From Plutella xylostella (Eukaryota; Arthropoda; Insecta; Lepidoptera; Plutellidae), in NCBI RefSeq assembly GCF_932276165.1, contig NC_063982.1:79501-143500 (forward strand): a stretch of 64,000 nt of DNA, written 5' to 3'. Position 1 is the stretch's first letter, and each line of letters opens with the position of its first letter. A model generated the notes under the pieces. The model did not search any database, was not told the DNA's origin, and saw only the letters and a list, made by a program, of their open reading frames with translations. Below, one piece after another: positions 43,776 through 56,466 of this stretch. Both the position numbers and the translations under genes were made by a program.

Positions 43776-44275
43776 TACTCTATTCACAAATATTTATTTT
43801 TTCTCTATGGTAGACAAGTAGACAACATAGTGTTTTTTTTCCTCAGTGATGTAGACTACCGCAATCTGGCGAGAATACCTACTCTGTGTAATTTTTGATA
43901 AGAACAAGAACAAAGGCGGCTATAACTTTCTCCACAACACCCAAGGTTAGCTGGAAGAGAATGCTGTTAGCCTTAAGTTCGCCTATGTACATATTTAGTA
44001 TTGTGAAATAAAGTATTTAATAATAATAAGGCGGGTTCGGGAGTTTTCTGGATCATTTCAGATTTTCTGATTAAGTACCTACTGAAACTTTATCAGTTCT
44101 ATTGTATTTATCGCTGCCATCTTGTGAATGTCAAGAGTCATTCATTACCATTTCACATGGATGTAATAAGTAGATACTTAAATACTTCCATGCCATTTCA
44201 TTACATTCTATTGTTATCATGAAAGGTGTGATAAGAAAGAACACTCGTATGATAAATTGAGAGCGCAAACCACCT

Positions 44276-44344
44276 GCCTCGGTGGCGCAGTAGGCAGCGC
44301 ATCTCATAATCTTAAGGTCGTGAGTTCGATCCTCACCCGGGGCA
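44276..44344 (+). pseudogene. tRNA-Met-like pseudogene
   Basis: The acceptor stem GCCTCGG pairs with CCGGGGC, the D arm is GCGC-AGTAGGCA-GCGC, and the T arm is GTGAG-TTCGATC-CTCAC with discriminator A. The anticodon loop reads CTCATAA (anticodon CAT, methionine elongator). At 69 nt it is about 4 nt shorter than usual, and the missing bases remove one side of the anticodon stem, so it is probably not functional. No CCA is encoded, as expected for eukaryotes. It lies about 97 bp before duplicated block 2. Confidence 0.6.
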
Positions 44345-45186
44345 TAACTTTTTGGACAAATTAAAACATATCATCAGTTATAATAAGATATTTTATTTAC
44401 TACATAAATAACATTTTAAAAAATATATCTGAGTAAGTGGGTACTTATAAAAATTTACAGATATCTTCATTATAATTACCTATAAAGAATTAAATAATGT
44501 ATAGGACTAGCAAGACGTGAAAGTTATGTACTACAACACATTTCATATAAGTACACCGATCATCATCTAATACTCTGTAAGCTCCTCAGCTGGTCCTGTG
44601 TCTCGAACAAATCGCCTGAAAAGAAATCGTAATCTACTATCAATTATAAATCTATTCTCAAGTTCCATCATTAATCATCATCGTCATCAGCCAATAATCA
44701 TCCACTGCTGGACATAGGCCTCTCCCAAGGAGCGCCACAACACTCGGTCCTCGGCCTTACTCGTCCGGCCACTACCGGCTACTCGCCCAAGGTCGTCGCT
44801 ACAGCGGGCAGGAGGGCTTAATCTGTTGTATGAATATTATTGGTATGGGGTACCAACAAGGATTGCATTAGGATTGCAAGAGATTTTGGCTACCGATCAA
44901 GTTCCTAAAATCAGTAGCCGTGGGCGGAGAAGAAACTGTCTGGCATATTTCCAAGAACCGATGACAGTTGGTGCTAGACACAGGCCTCTCCCAAGGAGAA
45001 CAACATCACCCGGTCCTCAACCTTCCTCATCCTACCACTCTCTACCGGTCCTCTGGATTTAAAATCGTCGATTCAGAGCAATGGAAGCATTCCAGTATTA
45101 AATTTGTTTTTCTACAAAGCTTTCCAAGACATAAAACTGAATACTTGCGTTAGGAGCCAGCACAAGAAGAAGCAGAAGACCAACAA

Positions 45187-48100
45187 CTAACTCTCAAGCG
45201 TGCGGTTCCCCGTGAAGTCGAAGCTCCAGCTCATGTCCGGGGCGTCATCGCACGGCGCCACGGCCAGCTGGTGGTCCTCGTACTGCACCGCCAGGAGACA
45301 CATGTGCAGGTACTCGTGGATGAGCCGCCCGCGCTCGTAGCGCCAGAACTTGGGGAGGAAGCGAAAGTGAAGGTTAAGTTTTAAATATGGCTTCTTCTTC
45401 AACCTATAAAATAACATAATTATAGAATTTTATTGATGGTGGCCTACGTTGCCTCTCTCAAAGCAGGCTACATGATGCGATCTAAATCTATCAGCGTCTA
45501 ACCTTTACCAGCCACCCTTTACATAGGTATTGTACGTTTGACGAGCCGTGGGAAAAAATATATGGTGTGCTTTAACTTACCTGGTTAACATCTGGCTCAT
45601 CTTCGTAGGAGCATGCAACCGCCTTTACTATGTGAAGCAGTGTCTTAGATCTACAACAGATAAAGTTATGGAAGTTTACACTAAGCCTAATAACTACAAA
45701 TAAAGCCGGTAAAAATCCACTGCAGGAGATGTACCTCCTCAAGACTCGAAGGTCTTTGCCATAATCTTTAAGTTTGGAAGACTGGTTGCAGATATGTATC
45801 AAGTGTGATTTTGTGTAGTGACACAACTGGATCCCAAGACCAAACATATCACTCACACCTCCTGCACCGTTGTGAGACACCTCCTCTCGTTCCTCAAGGT
45901 GCCGGCGGCGGTGAGCGACCAGGCCTGCAGCCCCCGCAGCGGCGTGGCGCAGGCTTGCAGGGAGGTGGAGGGGATGCGCGCATTGAACTCGCTCACTTCT
46001 ACACAGGTGCCGCTCGCATTGTTGCGGAGCCTGGGGGAGGAAGGTGGAGGATTATACAAACACAAATATGCTCATGACTGTAACCCCCGAAGGGGTATAC
46101 AGAGACTCATTTAATAAGCGAGCCATCCGTTTTTTCCCAGTAACTACAATATGATTTCACGTCATAGGTTGCGAGCCGTATAGTTTTTGAATCGAGTACA
46201 ATGCACTGTGGGTTCACTTCTATTTATTTATTACCTACCTGCCCCAAGCGATGACATCCTTCATGGGCATGAACTGGTCCTCGTACACATGGTCCATGTA
46301 CCACTGGAAGCTCTTGCACTGGAGTCTCTCCCGGAGACGCTTGCGTGACGAGATGTCACCGATTATTGGGTTGTTCTGAAATTACTGGACACATTATTCT
46401 TCTTCCTATCGTCGCCTGCTGGACGTAGGCCTCTTTCAAAGCACGCCACTCAAAGCAATCTATAGCTTTCCGTATCTATAGCATTATATAGAAACGCTAA
46501 GACTTTATCGGCAATACAACAATACTGGAGTAACCATAACATCGTCAAAATAAACGAACCCGATACTCCGGATGATACAAGTAAAACATCTCCCTGTGGT
46601 GGTCCATCCAGACCTCGGCCAGCCGGGCGGTGTTGAGTAGGTGCTGGTCCAACCACGGCACGCGCCACTCCAGGCGCAGGCTACGGTACACGTGGCCCAC
46701 GCGCGAGCACGGCAGCATGTGGATTGAACCGCCACCTGGAAGTAACCGCAAGTTATGTCCATTTCCAACATTGAAGAAACGAGACCTAAAACCCTTCCTT
46801 CGTTGGAAAAGACCCGTGTTCCAGCAGTGGGGCCGTGATGGGTTGTGATGATGACAAAGGATGACAGCTAGGGTTATGCTAGGTAATTGATTAATTTTCC
46901 TATCATCGCTATCACGGCTTGGGTTATGCTAATTCATTATTTTTTATACAATTGCTATCGTTTTAAATGTGTGCCGAATACACTAGAGGATCCCGGATCC
47001 CGCTAGAAGCTCGGACTGACAAATTTTAAGCGACCAGGATGGCAGGAAGTTAGTTATTGAGATATAAAAACGTCTATAAAACTAACACATCCAAATCCTG
47101 AAAGACATCTCAAGGTTCTCTCCCCCCCAGTCCTTGAACTGGTCGTCGTAGTCGCCGAGCTCGAAGAAGTACGAGCGATCCATCGCGAATAAGCCTCCAG
47201 CCATCACCGGAGTCCTAAAGCACAATAAAATTGTAATGAAATGAGTATATTGTAAAAAGTAAGTACTTAAGTATTAATTAATACTGCTTGAGCAAGTATA
47301 GGTATAGGTAAGTAGCAGCTGTGGTAGCAGTAGCCTGTCTCTGGATAATGAAAGTCAATACCTTTTTGGCATTTCATCTCTGTTTTCACGGCGCATGTTT
47401 CCAACAGGCAGAAACCATATAAAGTTGCCTTCAAAGTCGAAACCACCAAGCTGCAAATGAAAAATGAGGTCAATTTACTCAACTAACCCACAAATAGTAT
47501 CATTGTTAAGTCAATCCAAAATAAAATAACCAAATGCTCTCAATTTAAAGTCCCTGAAGGCTTCCTACGCACAGGTAGGAGGTTTTACTTAGCGCCTAGC
47601 GAGTCACCAAGCGAGTAGCTCAGTAAAACCAACGTTTTAGAATCTTCGTGAACGGCCGCATCTAGCTAGTCGCAAGAAAACCTCCTGTCCGTGCGGACGT
47701 GGCCTTAAACGTGGCTTACCTGATCACCATCCCCAATAGAGTAGTTCAGGTCCCAGTCCAGCGTGTCTATCTTGGGCACGGCGACCGCTGTTCTATCATC
47801 CTTCACGAGCTGCAGCAGTGGACGCAGCCAGTCGCGCTGCCCCTCGCAGTGCGCGTCCAGAAACACCAGGACCGAGCCCGTGGCCTGTGCTGCGCCTACA
47901 GAGCGCGCTGTCGCCAGGCCCATGCTGGAGAAGCAGAGCATTTGGTCACACTAGTACCGAGCCTATGGTTGCGGCAGCATCTAACGAGCGCGCCATGTTT
48001 ATGGTTAGACCCATGCTGGAGTGGGAGGAGGAGGATGGATATGGAGTGGGTATCATATTTAAAAGGGTGGTTAAAGGAAGGAGAAGAGAAAAGGTTATTG

Positions 48101-51100
48101 GTCGGGGGGTACATCCCGCCCGTCATCCTTTAACTGCCAGTTTCTATATCTCTATCTATACATAACTGGTAGTTACTTTCATACGATTTTGACATAATCA
48201 AAAGTAACAATCTGTCAAAATCGTATGAAAGTAACTACCAGTTATAGATAGATAGAGTTATAGAAACTGGCAGTTAATTGTTAGCGTCAATTCACACGTA
48301 CCACAACCACACCACGTCGCAGCGACAAAATGTGGTCAAGCTGTGGTTACGTGTGAATTGTGTGACAGCGGCTTTTTGCAGTTGCGTTGTGGCAGCGACA
48401 AAATGTCGATGTGGTTGCGTTTTCGCTGTCATTGCGATGTGGTAACCACGTCGTCGTGTGCAGTTAATACGGAAAACAGGTTGCCGCGGTGCCGCCGCCG
48501 CGTGGCGGCGTTGCCGTTGCGATGTGGTTGCGTTGTGGTTGCGATGTGGTTGCGATGTGGTTGCGATGTGGTCGTATTACACAGGTGGTCGACAACAACG
48601 GCAAAATGTGGCACGTGTGAATTGGATTATTCATTGTCAATACAAAATATACGCCCGACCACATCGCGTGGTTGTGGTGTGGTTGTGGCTGTGGTGTGGT
48701 TGTGGTACGTCTGAATTGACCCTTAATGTTGCGGAGATAAAACGAAAACGAAGTCTGAAATCTTCAGCGATGTGCTACGTAGATTCGTAGCATCGTAGCA
48801 GCGTACTACGCCGTTGTCGTAGCAATCTCGTAGCCTCTTGTAGGTACTCGTGGCGTTAATATTTAGAATTTATTTCATAAACATGCCTATAGCTTGACAA
48901 CTTCGTGCGCGACCCTCCTTGCGGGGTGAAAGAAGTGGCGGGGGCGAGGTAGCACGACATTTTACACACGGAGAAAAGTGTCCCCGGATAAATCTCGCGA
49001 TAACGTGTCACTATTTTTGACGTAATGTAAGAGTAAATTATGTTGATCAATAAAAACTAGTTTCATTATTTAGGGTGGATTCGACCAAGCTCGAGTAACT
49101 TTTTACTCACGAGTAAACTACCAGTTACTCGGGAGTAAGCAGATTTTGCATTCTACCAAACCTCGGCCAAACCAAGATTTGGCACACGGTTCTACAGGAA
49201 ACCCTCGAAGATTATATAGTTGTCGGGGAGTGGGCACGAGCTAGCGGTGGTTGGTCCATGATTCGATCAGCCAGGTCGTTGGTATCGCCATTCATCATCA
49301 CACCCCAGAAATAAAGGCACAGATAGGTAGTACACACTCGATTTATTCGGAATTACAGATCAATGTTACAAAATACACGAGGATGCACTTGATACAGTTC
49401 GATTAACTTTGATAGCGAAACGTTGTGATCTCTGCGGAAGGTGCATAACCGACCCGTTCTATAATTCAAATCAGAATTACAGTCCGTCCCCGCTCAACCG
49501 ACTACCCACCTAACCTTTTTATTTTTTAATATGCACCGTCCACAGATTCCACGCAAACTGCCAACATTTCAAGTGACGATTTGACGTTTCGATTAATCGA
49601 ATAAATTTAGTAAACCTAATTATAAAGCAAGGTAAACTCAAAATCTTCTTGAACTCCGACATAGTTCTATAATGCGATTTCATCTATTTGCGAAATTATA
49701 CGATTTGTTGTTTTTGACGTTATTTTATTGACGAATCATAGATAATAATAATATGATTATTAAAATTCAAAAGGCAAATATTCCAAGAATTGTGGCGGTT
49801 CTGGCCTCAAAACTCATCCTAAGACTAATGGTCTCAGGATCAGTGGTCTCTTGTGCGTCGAACTCAGATTATGACAGATTTTACAACACATGTGGCCGTC
49901 TTGACTGCTCGGCCGAGACTGCCGTAATAATGACGTGCAGTGCACGCGTTGTCCTTCCCCGCTACCTATCCCGCTACCCGCTGTCGTCTTGGGTACCTCG
50001 TACCCTCCGCGTCTGTCACCCCGCAAGGAGGGTCGCGCACGAAGTTGTCGAGCTATAATGCCTCGTTTAGAAGTTATAGTATAAGTGACTAATTAATAAA
50101 AATACTACATAATAGCCATGTACATTACTGCACATATTGTGGTAGCATTTGACTTCTCTACGAGTATAATTATTGATGACATATTCAGCTTTAAATACGA
50201 ACAAATTTCCGTGCACAGCTTTCCTTTCATAGCTTATTATTTTAGCCTGTAAAGCTGTGTAGGTAGTTCCAGTAACCCCCGCACAGATGTCGCGCGCTGG
50301 CGCCTCGGTACATCGCGGTATGGTTTGGTTTCAGTTTTCAGTACATCACTTACAGGGACATTCCGCACATCAAGACTGCTTTTGAAATATTATATATTTA
50401 TATAATTTATATAATTATATAATATATTTATAATAATTTTATCACCCTTAATTTGTCTATTTTTTGAAGAACGGCGAGAATAAAATTCTCTTCCGTTCTA
50501 TTAAAATATCTAGTAACTACTTACATAAAAATTAATTAAGAATATAGTTAGTGAATAGTGAAGTCAAATCAGTAGGTCAAAATAGTATAGATGCCTTTAG
50601 TCAACTCCTGTGGCTGTAGGTATATACATATTGTAGAGAATGAAAATGGAAACGTTTCATTTTCATTTTGTATATTCTTAATTAATTTTTATGTAAGTAG
50701 TTACTAGATATTTTAATAGAATAATACAAACATTACTTTAAAACGGACTAGGTTCTTAATGTTAATGTTAATCTACAATTTCCAGTGTTCTCCACTCGAG
50801 AACTTGTCTACCCCAACAACCTCGATTCTTCGGCAGCTATAAATAAAGTACACACAGACACTTCAACTTCAAAGGCCTATTGTTCATTGTTCCTAGTTTA
50901 TAAAAGTATTTTTTGTATGTTTTAATATTTGTGGTGACTAACAAAGACATATAAGTATTCTATTCTATCCTCCACGTTATCTAAGTCCACAAACCGTTCC
51001 TTCAGTCGGATGAGCCTGACCCGGCGCGGCAGGCGCGTGTCGACGTAGCGCTGCAGCGGCGCGCCCAGCTCCGCCAGCGTGGAGTTGTCGTCCACCAGCA

Positions 51101-54100
51101 GGACCTCCTTCACGTACAGGTACGGGTCTGACGGGTCTTGGCCTGGGTAGCCTGTGGAGGGACGACGGGTGGTGGAAAGGTGGCTTTAGTCACTGAGTCT
51201 AGAAGGGTACTCTATCAGTAAAGTTCTACATGGGAAGTGGTATTCAAGTAAAAATTACAGTGATGCTGAATTTGCAGTGCAATAAATTTACTTACATTTG
51301 AATATACATGGAATTTTATTTATGAAAATACTGACAGGAGTAACAGGGATAACTAAGCCGGAGAGTCTCATACTTTATTTGCATTCTGCTGGGTATTGGG
51401 AGGTAAGAACAGCTCTCACAGTGATCTTAGCAGTCCCTTACTTCCTCACATCCCCGAAGTCACAAGACAGTTGAAGGAAACCTACTAACACCTTATAAAT
51501 ACTCTTCAAATCCTTTAACAACAGAAACCTCACGAGGTTCCTAAAGAACCTCAGTGACAGTAAAGAGTAGGTCTCACCCAACTCCCCGCTCCCCGGCCGC
51601 ACCAGCCCATGCCAGGGCTGGTCGCGGCGGCAGGCCCCCAGCGCGTTCCACACGGTGCGCAGCAGCGTGGACCGCTGCTCGTTGTGGAAGATCACCACCA
51701 CGGAGGCGGAGGGCAGGCTCGCGTCGTACCGGAGCGGCAGGCAGGCCGGGTGGCGCACGTCTGTGGATACGTGAAAAAGTAAGGATAGCGGGCAAAAATG
51801 TATCCACCGACCTACACGACACGACATAGATCGGAGCCCGTAGTATAAATTTTCATCGTGAACGTGTAGTAGAATTCATCGAGTTGCAGTGGCATCGAGT
51901 GGCGGTTGGCAGCAGAACTAAAATTTTCCTACAAATCGAGTAATTTTACTTCACGTTCACGATGAAAATTCATGCTAAGGGGTCTTGTCGTTATTGATAC
52001 GTCATCCTGAAGGAGTCTACACACCAAACCCGCCGACACAGCCCGGCGGCTTGGTGTCGGCGACCCAAACCCGCCAACCCGCCAACATGTGTCATGGGGC
52101 TGTGTCGGTGAGTGTCGGCGGCAAGAAATCAGTACAACTTTTTTAGTACTTGCACGCGCGGGTACGAGTCGCCGACATGATTCTTGAAACAAAGTCGCCG
52201 ACACCAAGCCGCCGGGCTGTGTCGGCGGGTCGGCGGGTTTGGTGTGTAGAGTCCTTTAAATAGCGGAGATAAAACGAAAACAAATGATGAAATTGTCGCT
52301 AAACTGAAATCTTCAGCTGTGCTACGCAGATTCGTAGCCTCGTAGCAGCGTACTACGCCGTTGTCGTAGCAATCTCGTAGCATCTTGAAAGTAGTCGTGG
52401 CTAATTTGGTGCTTATTTCATAAACATGCCGAATTGCCTGGTTATTAAGTTATAGTAAATAAAATTACTACATAACAGCCATGTATACCAACTGAATACT
52501 GTACGAATTTTCCCGGAACAGGTTTTCTTCCATAGTTTATTATTTATGCTCTGAAAACCCTGAATTTCCCTTGACCTGTATGAAATAGTTCCAGTAACCC
52601 CCGCACAGATGTCGCGCGCTGGCGCCTCGGTACATCGCGGTATGGTTTGGTTTCAGCTTACAGTACATCACTTACAGGGATGAATCACACAGCAAGACTG
52701 CATATATTTAAAAATATGTTTTTTTCTTGATAATATAAAATAGATCTTGTAGTAAATATGATACTTTTTGAAGAACGCCCAGAATAACGTTCTCATGCGT
52801 TCTAGTAAATCTAGTAAGTATATTAAATTAAGAATATACTTAACTAAGTCAAAATCAGTAGGTAATAGATGCATTGAACTCCTGTATATACTGTAGAGAA
52901 TAATACAAAACGTAGTGTTTTTTTTTCCTCAGTGAATACAAACATTACTTAAAATACTAAAAAAAAAATAATTCCATAGTAAAAGTCACGTGACCAACAA
53001 AGTTTCTATGGAAAATGTTTTTTTTTTCTCGAATTTTCAAATTCTGATTTTAGTTTCGGGCTTAGATATGACATGCTGCACATGTAGGTTTCGGCTTAGT
53101 ATACCCTTTTTGCAACACCCTGTAGAAAAGGATAATGTAGGTATCAAAGTCAAAGTCAATAATTTTTATTCATCGTATAAATATAAAATTTTCTGATGAA
53201 CGTCAATTTTTACAAACTACTCTCCGTTCGGATAAGGGGGGCTCTTTCTGTCTAAGGAGAAGAACGGAGGCAAGAAACTTCTGAGCCATCTTTTCAAAAA
53301 TATCTTTATCTAGCTAGGTCTGTTTGTTAATTGTTAACATTGTTTTAATAAGGTTTTATTTAACCATTCTCAAATTGGTTTCAATTCAACCGATTAAAAG
53401 TTGCAACGTAAAAGTAGTTATCGATATCGATCCATCCATCCATTCCATACTGGATATTGCCTTTCCAGCAAAAAGTATTATAACTAGTTACGGCTACCAG
53501 CAATTAACTCAGTGTGTGAGTATTGATGCGTAAATATGTATACCTACCTACTGAGTGTTTTGTAGATCTTTACAGCTGGAAGTAGGTAATTTCATGATAC
53601 ACCAAGTTTGCCAAGGTCATTATAACAAAAATTGTTCAAATCGAATGACCTGCTTTCGGAGTTGCACCTATGAAACTCTCCCTGTATAAGTACCTACTTA
53701 ACTAACTTAGTCGAATAAAACATGGATTGTTTCCCAGTGGGAAATACATAAGGCCCGTTGAAATATGCATCTGCATCAAGCAACAGACATGAGAAAGTAT
53801 TATTAGTAAGTATGTAGTTTAGTCTCCTGATGATGAAAACCTGCTGAGTTGCTGACAACAATCAACAACACACCAGTAAAAGTAGGATGACCAAATGGTG
53901 AAGTACTTAGTGACATGAAATAGTCGCTAAACTGAAATCTTCAGCGATGTGCTACGTACATTCGTAGCTTCGTAGCAGCGTACTACGCCGTTGTCGTAGC
54001 AATCTCGTAGCATCTTAAAAGTACTCGTGGCGACTAGTTATTATTCTGTGTCTTGGCGTTAATTTAGTTCTAATTCATAAAACATGCCTTATACATAGCA

Positions 54101-55676
54101 CATTAAGGAACATCTATGAAGCATTTGAATACTCTACGAGTATGATTATTGATTACATTGAGCTTAAATACATATTATGTACGAATTTTCGTGTTTCATT
54201 TTGTTTAACCTGTGTAAAATAGTTCCAGTAATCCCCGCACAGATGTCGCGCGCTGGCGCCTCGGTACATCGCGGTATGGTTTGGTTTCAGTTTTCAGTAC
54301 ATAAATTACAGGGATACTTCGCACAACAAGACTGCATATTGATAATATATAATGTATAATGTACATATGTATATCTTCGTAAAACATGTTGTTTTAACAC
54401 AAAATATATATATCAGGTAAACTTCCTATTTTTGAAGAACGGCGAGAATAACTCTCATACGTTCTAGTAAAACTAGTAAGTATAAAGTATACAAAACTAA
54501 GAATAAACTTATATGGTAATACATACATACATTGTAGATGCATTTAACTCCTGTAGGTATACAGAGTGTTGCAAAACGTTGAAATACTTACTATGATAAT
54601 TCTAATGATTTGATGAGAATGCACCAGATTTGTATGATTGATAAAAGAACACCCTGATTTATGCCGCGCGTGTAAGTAGGCACCTCATGATACACCAAGA
54701 TTCCCAAGGTCATTATATCAATTATTTTTCGAAACGAATAGCTCGGTGACCTGCTTTCGGATGTGCACCTATGAAACTCATCCTGTATAAGTACTAGTTT
54801 AACTTAGTCTAACAAAACATGGATTGTTTGACTTCACAATCATATTGATCTTTTTATTCCGTTTTTGCACACCCGTACTTTTTATCTTTGTACCTCCTGC
54901 GGGTTGACTGGCAGAAAATGCTTTTAGCATTAAGCATTAAGTGCTTTTAACCTGTTGTACATTATTACTATTGTAAATTGTGCAATAAATTATAAATACC
55001 TACATAAGGCCCGTTGAAATAATTATGCATCTGCATTAAGCAACATAACATGAGAAAGTAGTGTGATGACCAAATGGTGTAGTGGTTAGCGACCCTGACA
55101 GCTATGCCGAAGGTCCCGGGTTCGATCCCCGGCCGGGGCAGAGACATATTTGTACTCGGGTCTTGGTAGGTAATATTATGTACTTAAGTATAGTTATTAT
55201 AATGTGTCTATCTACGTATCTGTGTAGGTAGATACAAATAACAGCTGTCCGATGACCATAATATTACAGGCTCTGCCTAGTTTGCAGTCGGATAGCGGTG
55301 TCTAAGATATCCCCACATACAATATAACTACTTATTATTATTATTATTATTAGGTACCTGTAAAAGTCCTATTAAACGGAATGACGTCACTCATTTCGCT
55401 CTGGTGGATCAAACTCCTCGCCACGTCGCGCTTCATCAGACTGCTGGTGAAGCGCTTGCGCACCAGGCCGCCTATGAGCTGGTGGTCCACGCGAGACTCG
55501 TCCGCCAGCAGCTGCTGCTCCAGCGCGTCGAGGTGGCTGTGTCTGTCGAGGAGCCGATGCACGGCCAGTGCGGTCGCTGTCAGCGCGAGGAGGAGCAAGG
55601 GCTTCCATCTCCTGGTGAGCGTGGGTTTGATGGAGGTGATGAGGTAGGCTCGTTGAGCTTTGTATAGGTTTCTCAT
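45187..55676 (-). CDS. Polypeptide N-acetylgalactosaminyltransferase, copy 2, 11 exons, 599 aa
   Basis: Exons inferred as for copy 1: 55358-55676, 51578-51760, 50995-51151, 47720-47924, 47362-47450, 47087-47214, 46560-46735, 46239-46375, 45857-46030, 45581-45650, 45187-45348. Phases are consistent and no stop interrupts them. The domains match copy 1: type II anchor, GT-A catalytic domain with VFLDAHCE and WGGENLEMSFR, and a ricin-type lectin with altered CLD triads. By eye it differs from copy 1 by about eleven substitutions plus one extra codon in exon 10 (ACSYEDEPD versus ACYEDEAD). Examples are KE for NQ at the end of exon 3, and S, W and D for N, R and N in exon 7. Synonymous differences number about eight. 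It could be a paralogue or the other allele. Confidence 0.9.
48131..48279. mobile_element. Uninterrupted palindromic MITE
   Basis: Two arms of about 62 bp, starting AACTGCCAGTTTCTATA at each end and including ACTGGTAGTTACTTTCATAC, surround a short loop. It may be TTA-flanked. The block 1 counterpart is split (7,089-7,507). Confidence 0.8.
48284..48722. mobile_element. TTA-target MITE with GATGTGGTTGC minisatellite (block 2 only)
   Basis: It is flanked by TTA (48,281-48,283 and 48,723-48,725) and absent from block 1. Inverted ends are GTCAATTCACACGTACCACA and the reverse complement GTCAATTCAGACGTACCACA. A TTA target fits PIF/Harbinger. The interior has several tandem GATGTGGTTGC units around 48,537-48,575, which make spurious open frames on both strands. 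Confidence 0.75.
48890..50055. mobile_element. TA-target element with TAGCTTGACAACTTCG termini (block 2 only)
   Basis: Block 1 has the empty site (CATGCCTAATGCC at about 7,670). TA flanks it at 48,888-48,889 and 50,056-50,057. Inverted repeats of about 39 bp start TAGCTTGACAACTTCGTGCG and TAGCTCGACAACTTCGTGCG and end in TCCTTGCGGGGTG. At 1,166 bp it has no recognisable transposase. Confidence 0.85.
52009..52254. mobile_element. GC-rich long-TIR MITE, uninterrupted
   Basis: This is the same element as 9,793-10,571 without the 523-bp insertion. Inverted ends start AGGAGTCTACACACCAAACC and AGGACTCTACACACCAAACC. Confidence 0.8.
55066..55350 (+). mobile_element. tRNA-headed SINE (block 2 counterpart of 13,364)
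   Basis: The head GACCAAATGGTGTAGTGGTT, B box GGTTCGATCCCC and the same body end in a longer TTATTA tail next to exon 1 of GalNAc-T copy 2. The tail length differs between blocks. Confidence 0.8.
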
Positions 55677-56466
55677 TGTTTGTTAAGTTTGTTTTGATTT
55701 CATATTGGCTCATCAACCAATAATCGTAGTGTTCTTTTCTCTATGCCAATAATATTCTAGTCTATGATCAACCACACCACCACACCCATACCACACCACA
55801 ACATTCTGACCACAGAGTACTTTGTATTATACTAGAAATAGAGCGCCATCTTGCGAGGAAATCGTGGTAGCACAGTTCAGTAGCGCCATCTGCATTTGAC
55901 GAATGGGAACTAATCGTCGTATACATACCTACCTATATACATAGTTATATAGAGTATTGATAGTAGGTAGTTAATAGTATGAATGAATGACTGCTAAGGA
56001 AGGATTACGTATGCATTCAGATTATTTGTTTATTTCTACAATAACTCTGAATGCATACATTTTAAATAATAAAGATCTTAGAATTTGTAGTGTATTGTTT
56101 ATTTTCACAATAAAATATTTTTTTACTATTATTAATAGTAGCTGAGGTAGAATTACTTTAAAGTAAGTATATTAATTACCAAACATTTACATACTTATAC
56201 AGGGCAAAGATTCAACAAAAACGTTACTTATTCCTTACTTAAACAGATTAAATAGAAATACAATTATAGTCATTTATATACATTTGAAAAAGTGGTAACA
56301 TCATTCAACCATGCCCCCAAAATCTGTAAGAATGTGTAATGATCAAAAAATGAGTTGGTAAAATTTACAAAGTTGTTTGTCTCGTATAAACCACTTAATG
56401 TTAACGTCAACATAAGTAAATAAATACACAGGTGGCTGGTGACCGTTGGGGTAAGTATACTCGAGT

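Noticed and set aside
48343..48790. Overlapping open frames rich in Val, Trp, Arg and Cys on both strands
   Set aside because: They are translations of the GATGTGGTTGC minisatellite inside a MITE and have no counterpart in block 1.
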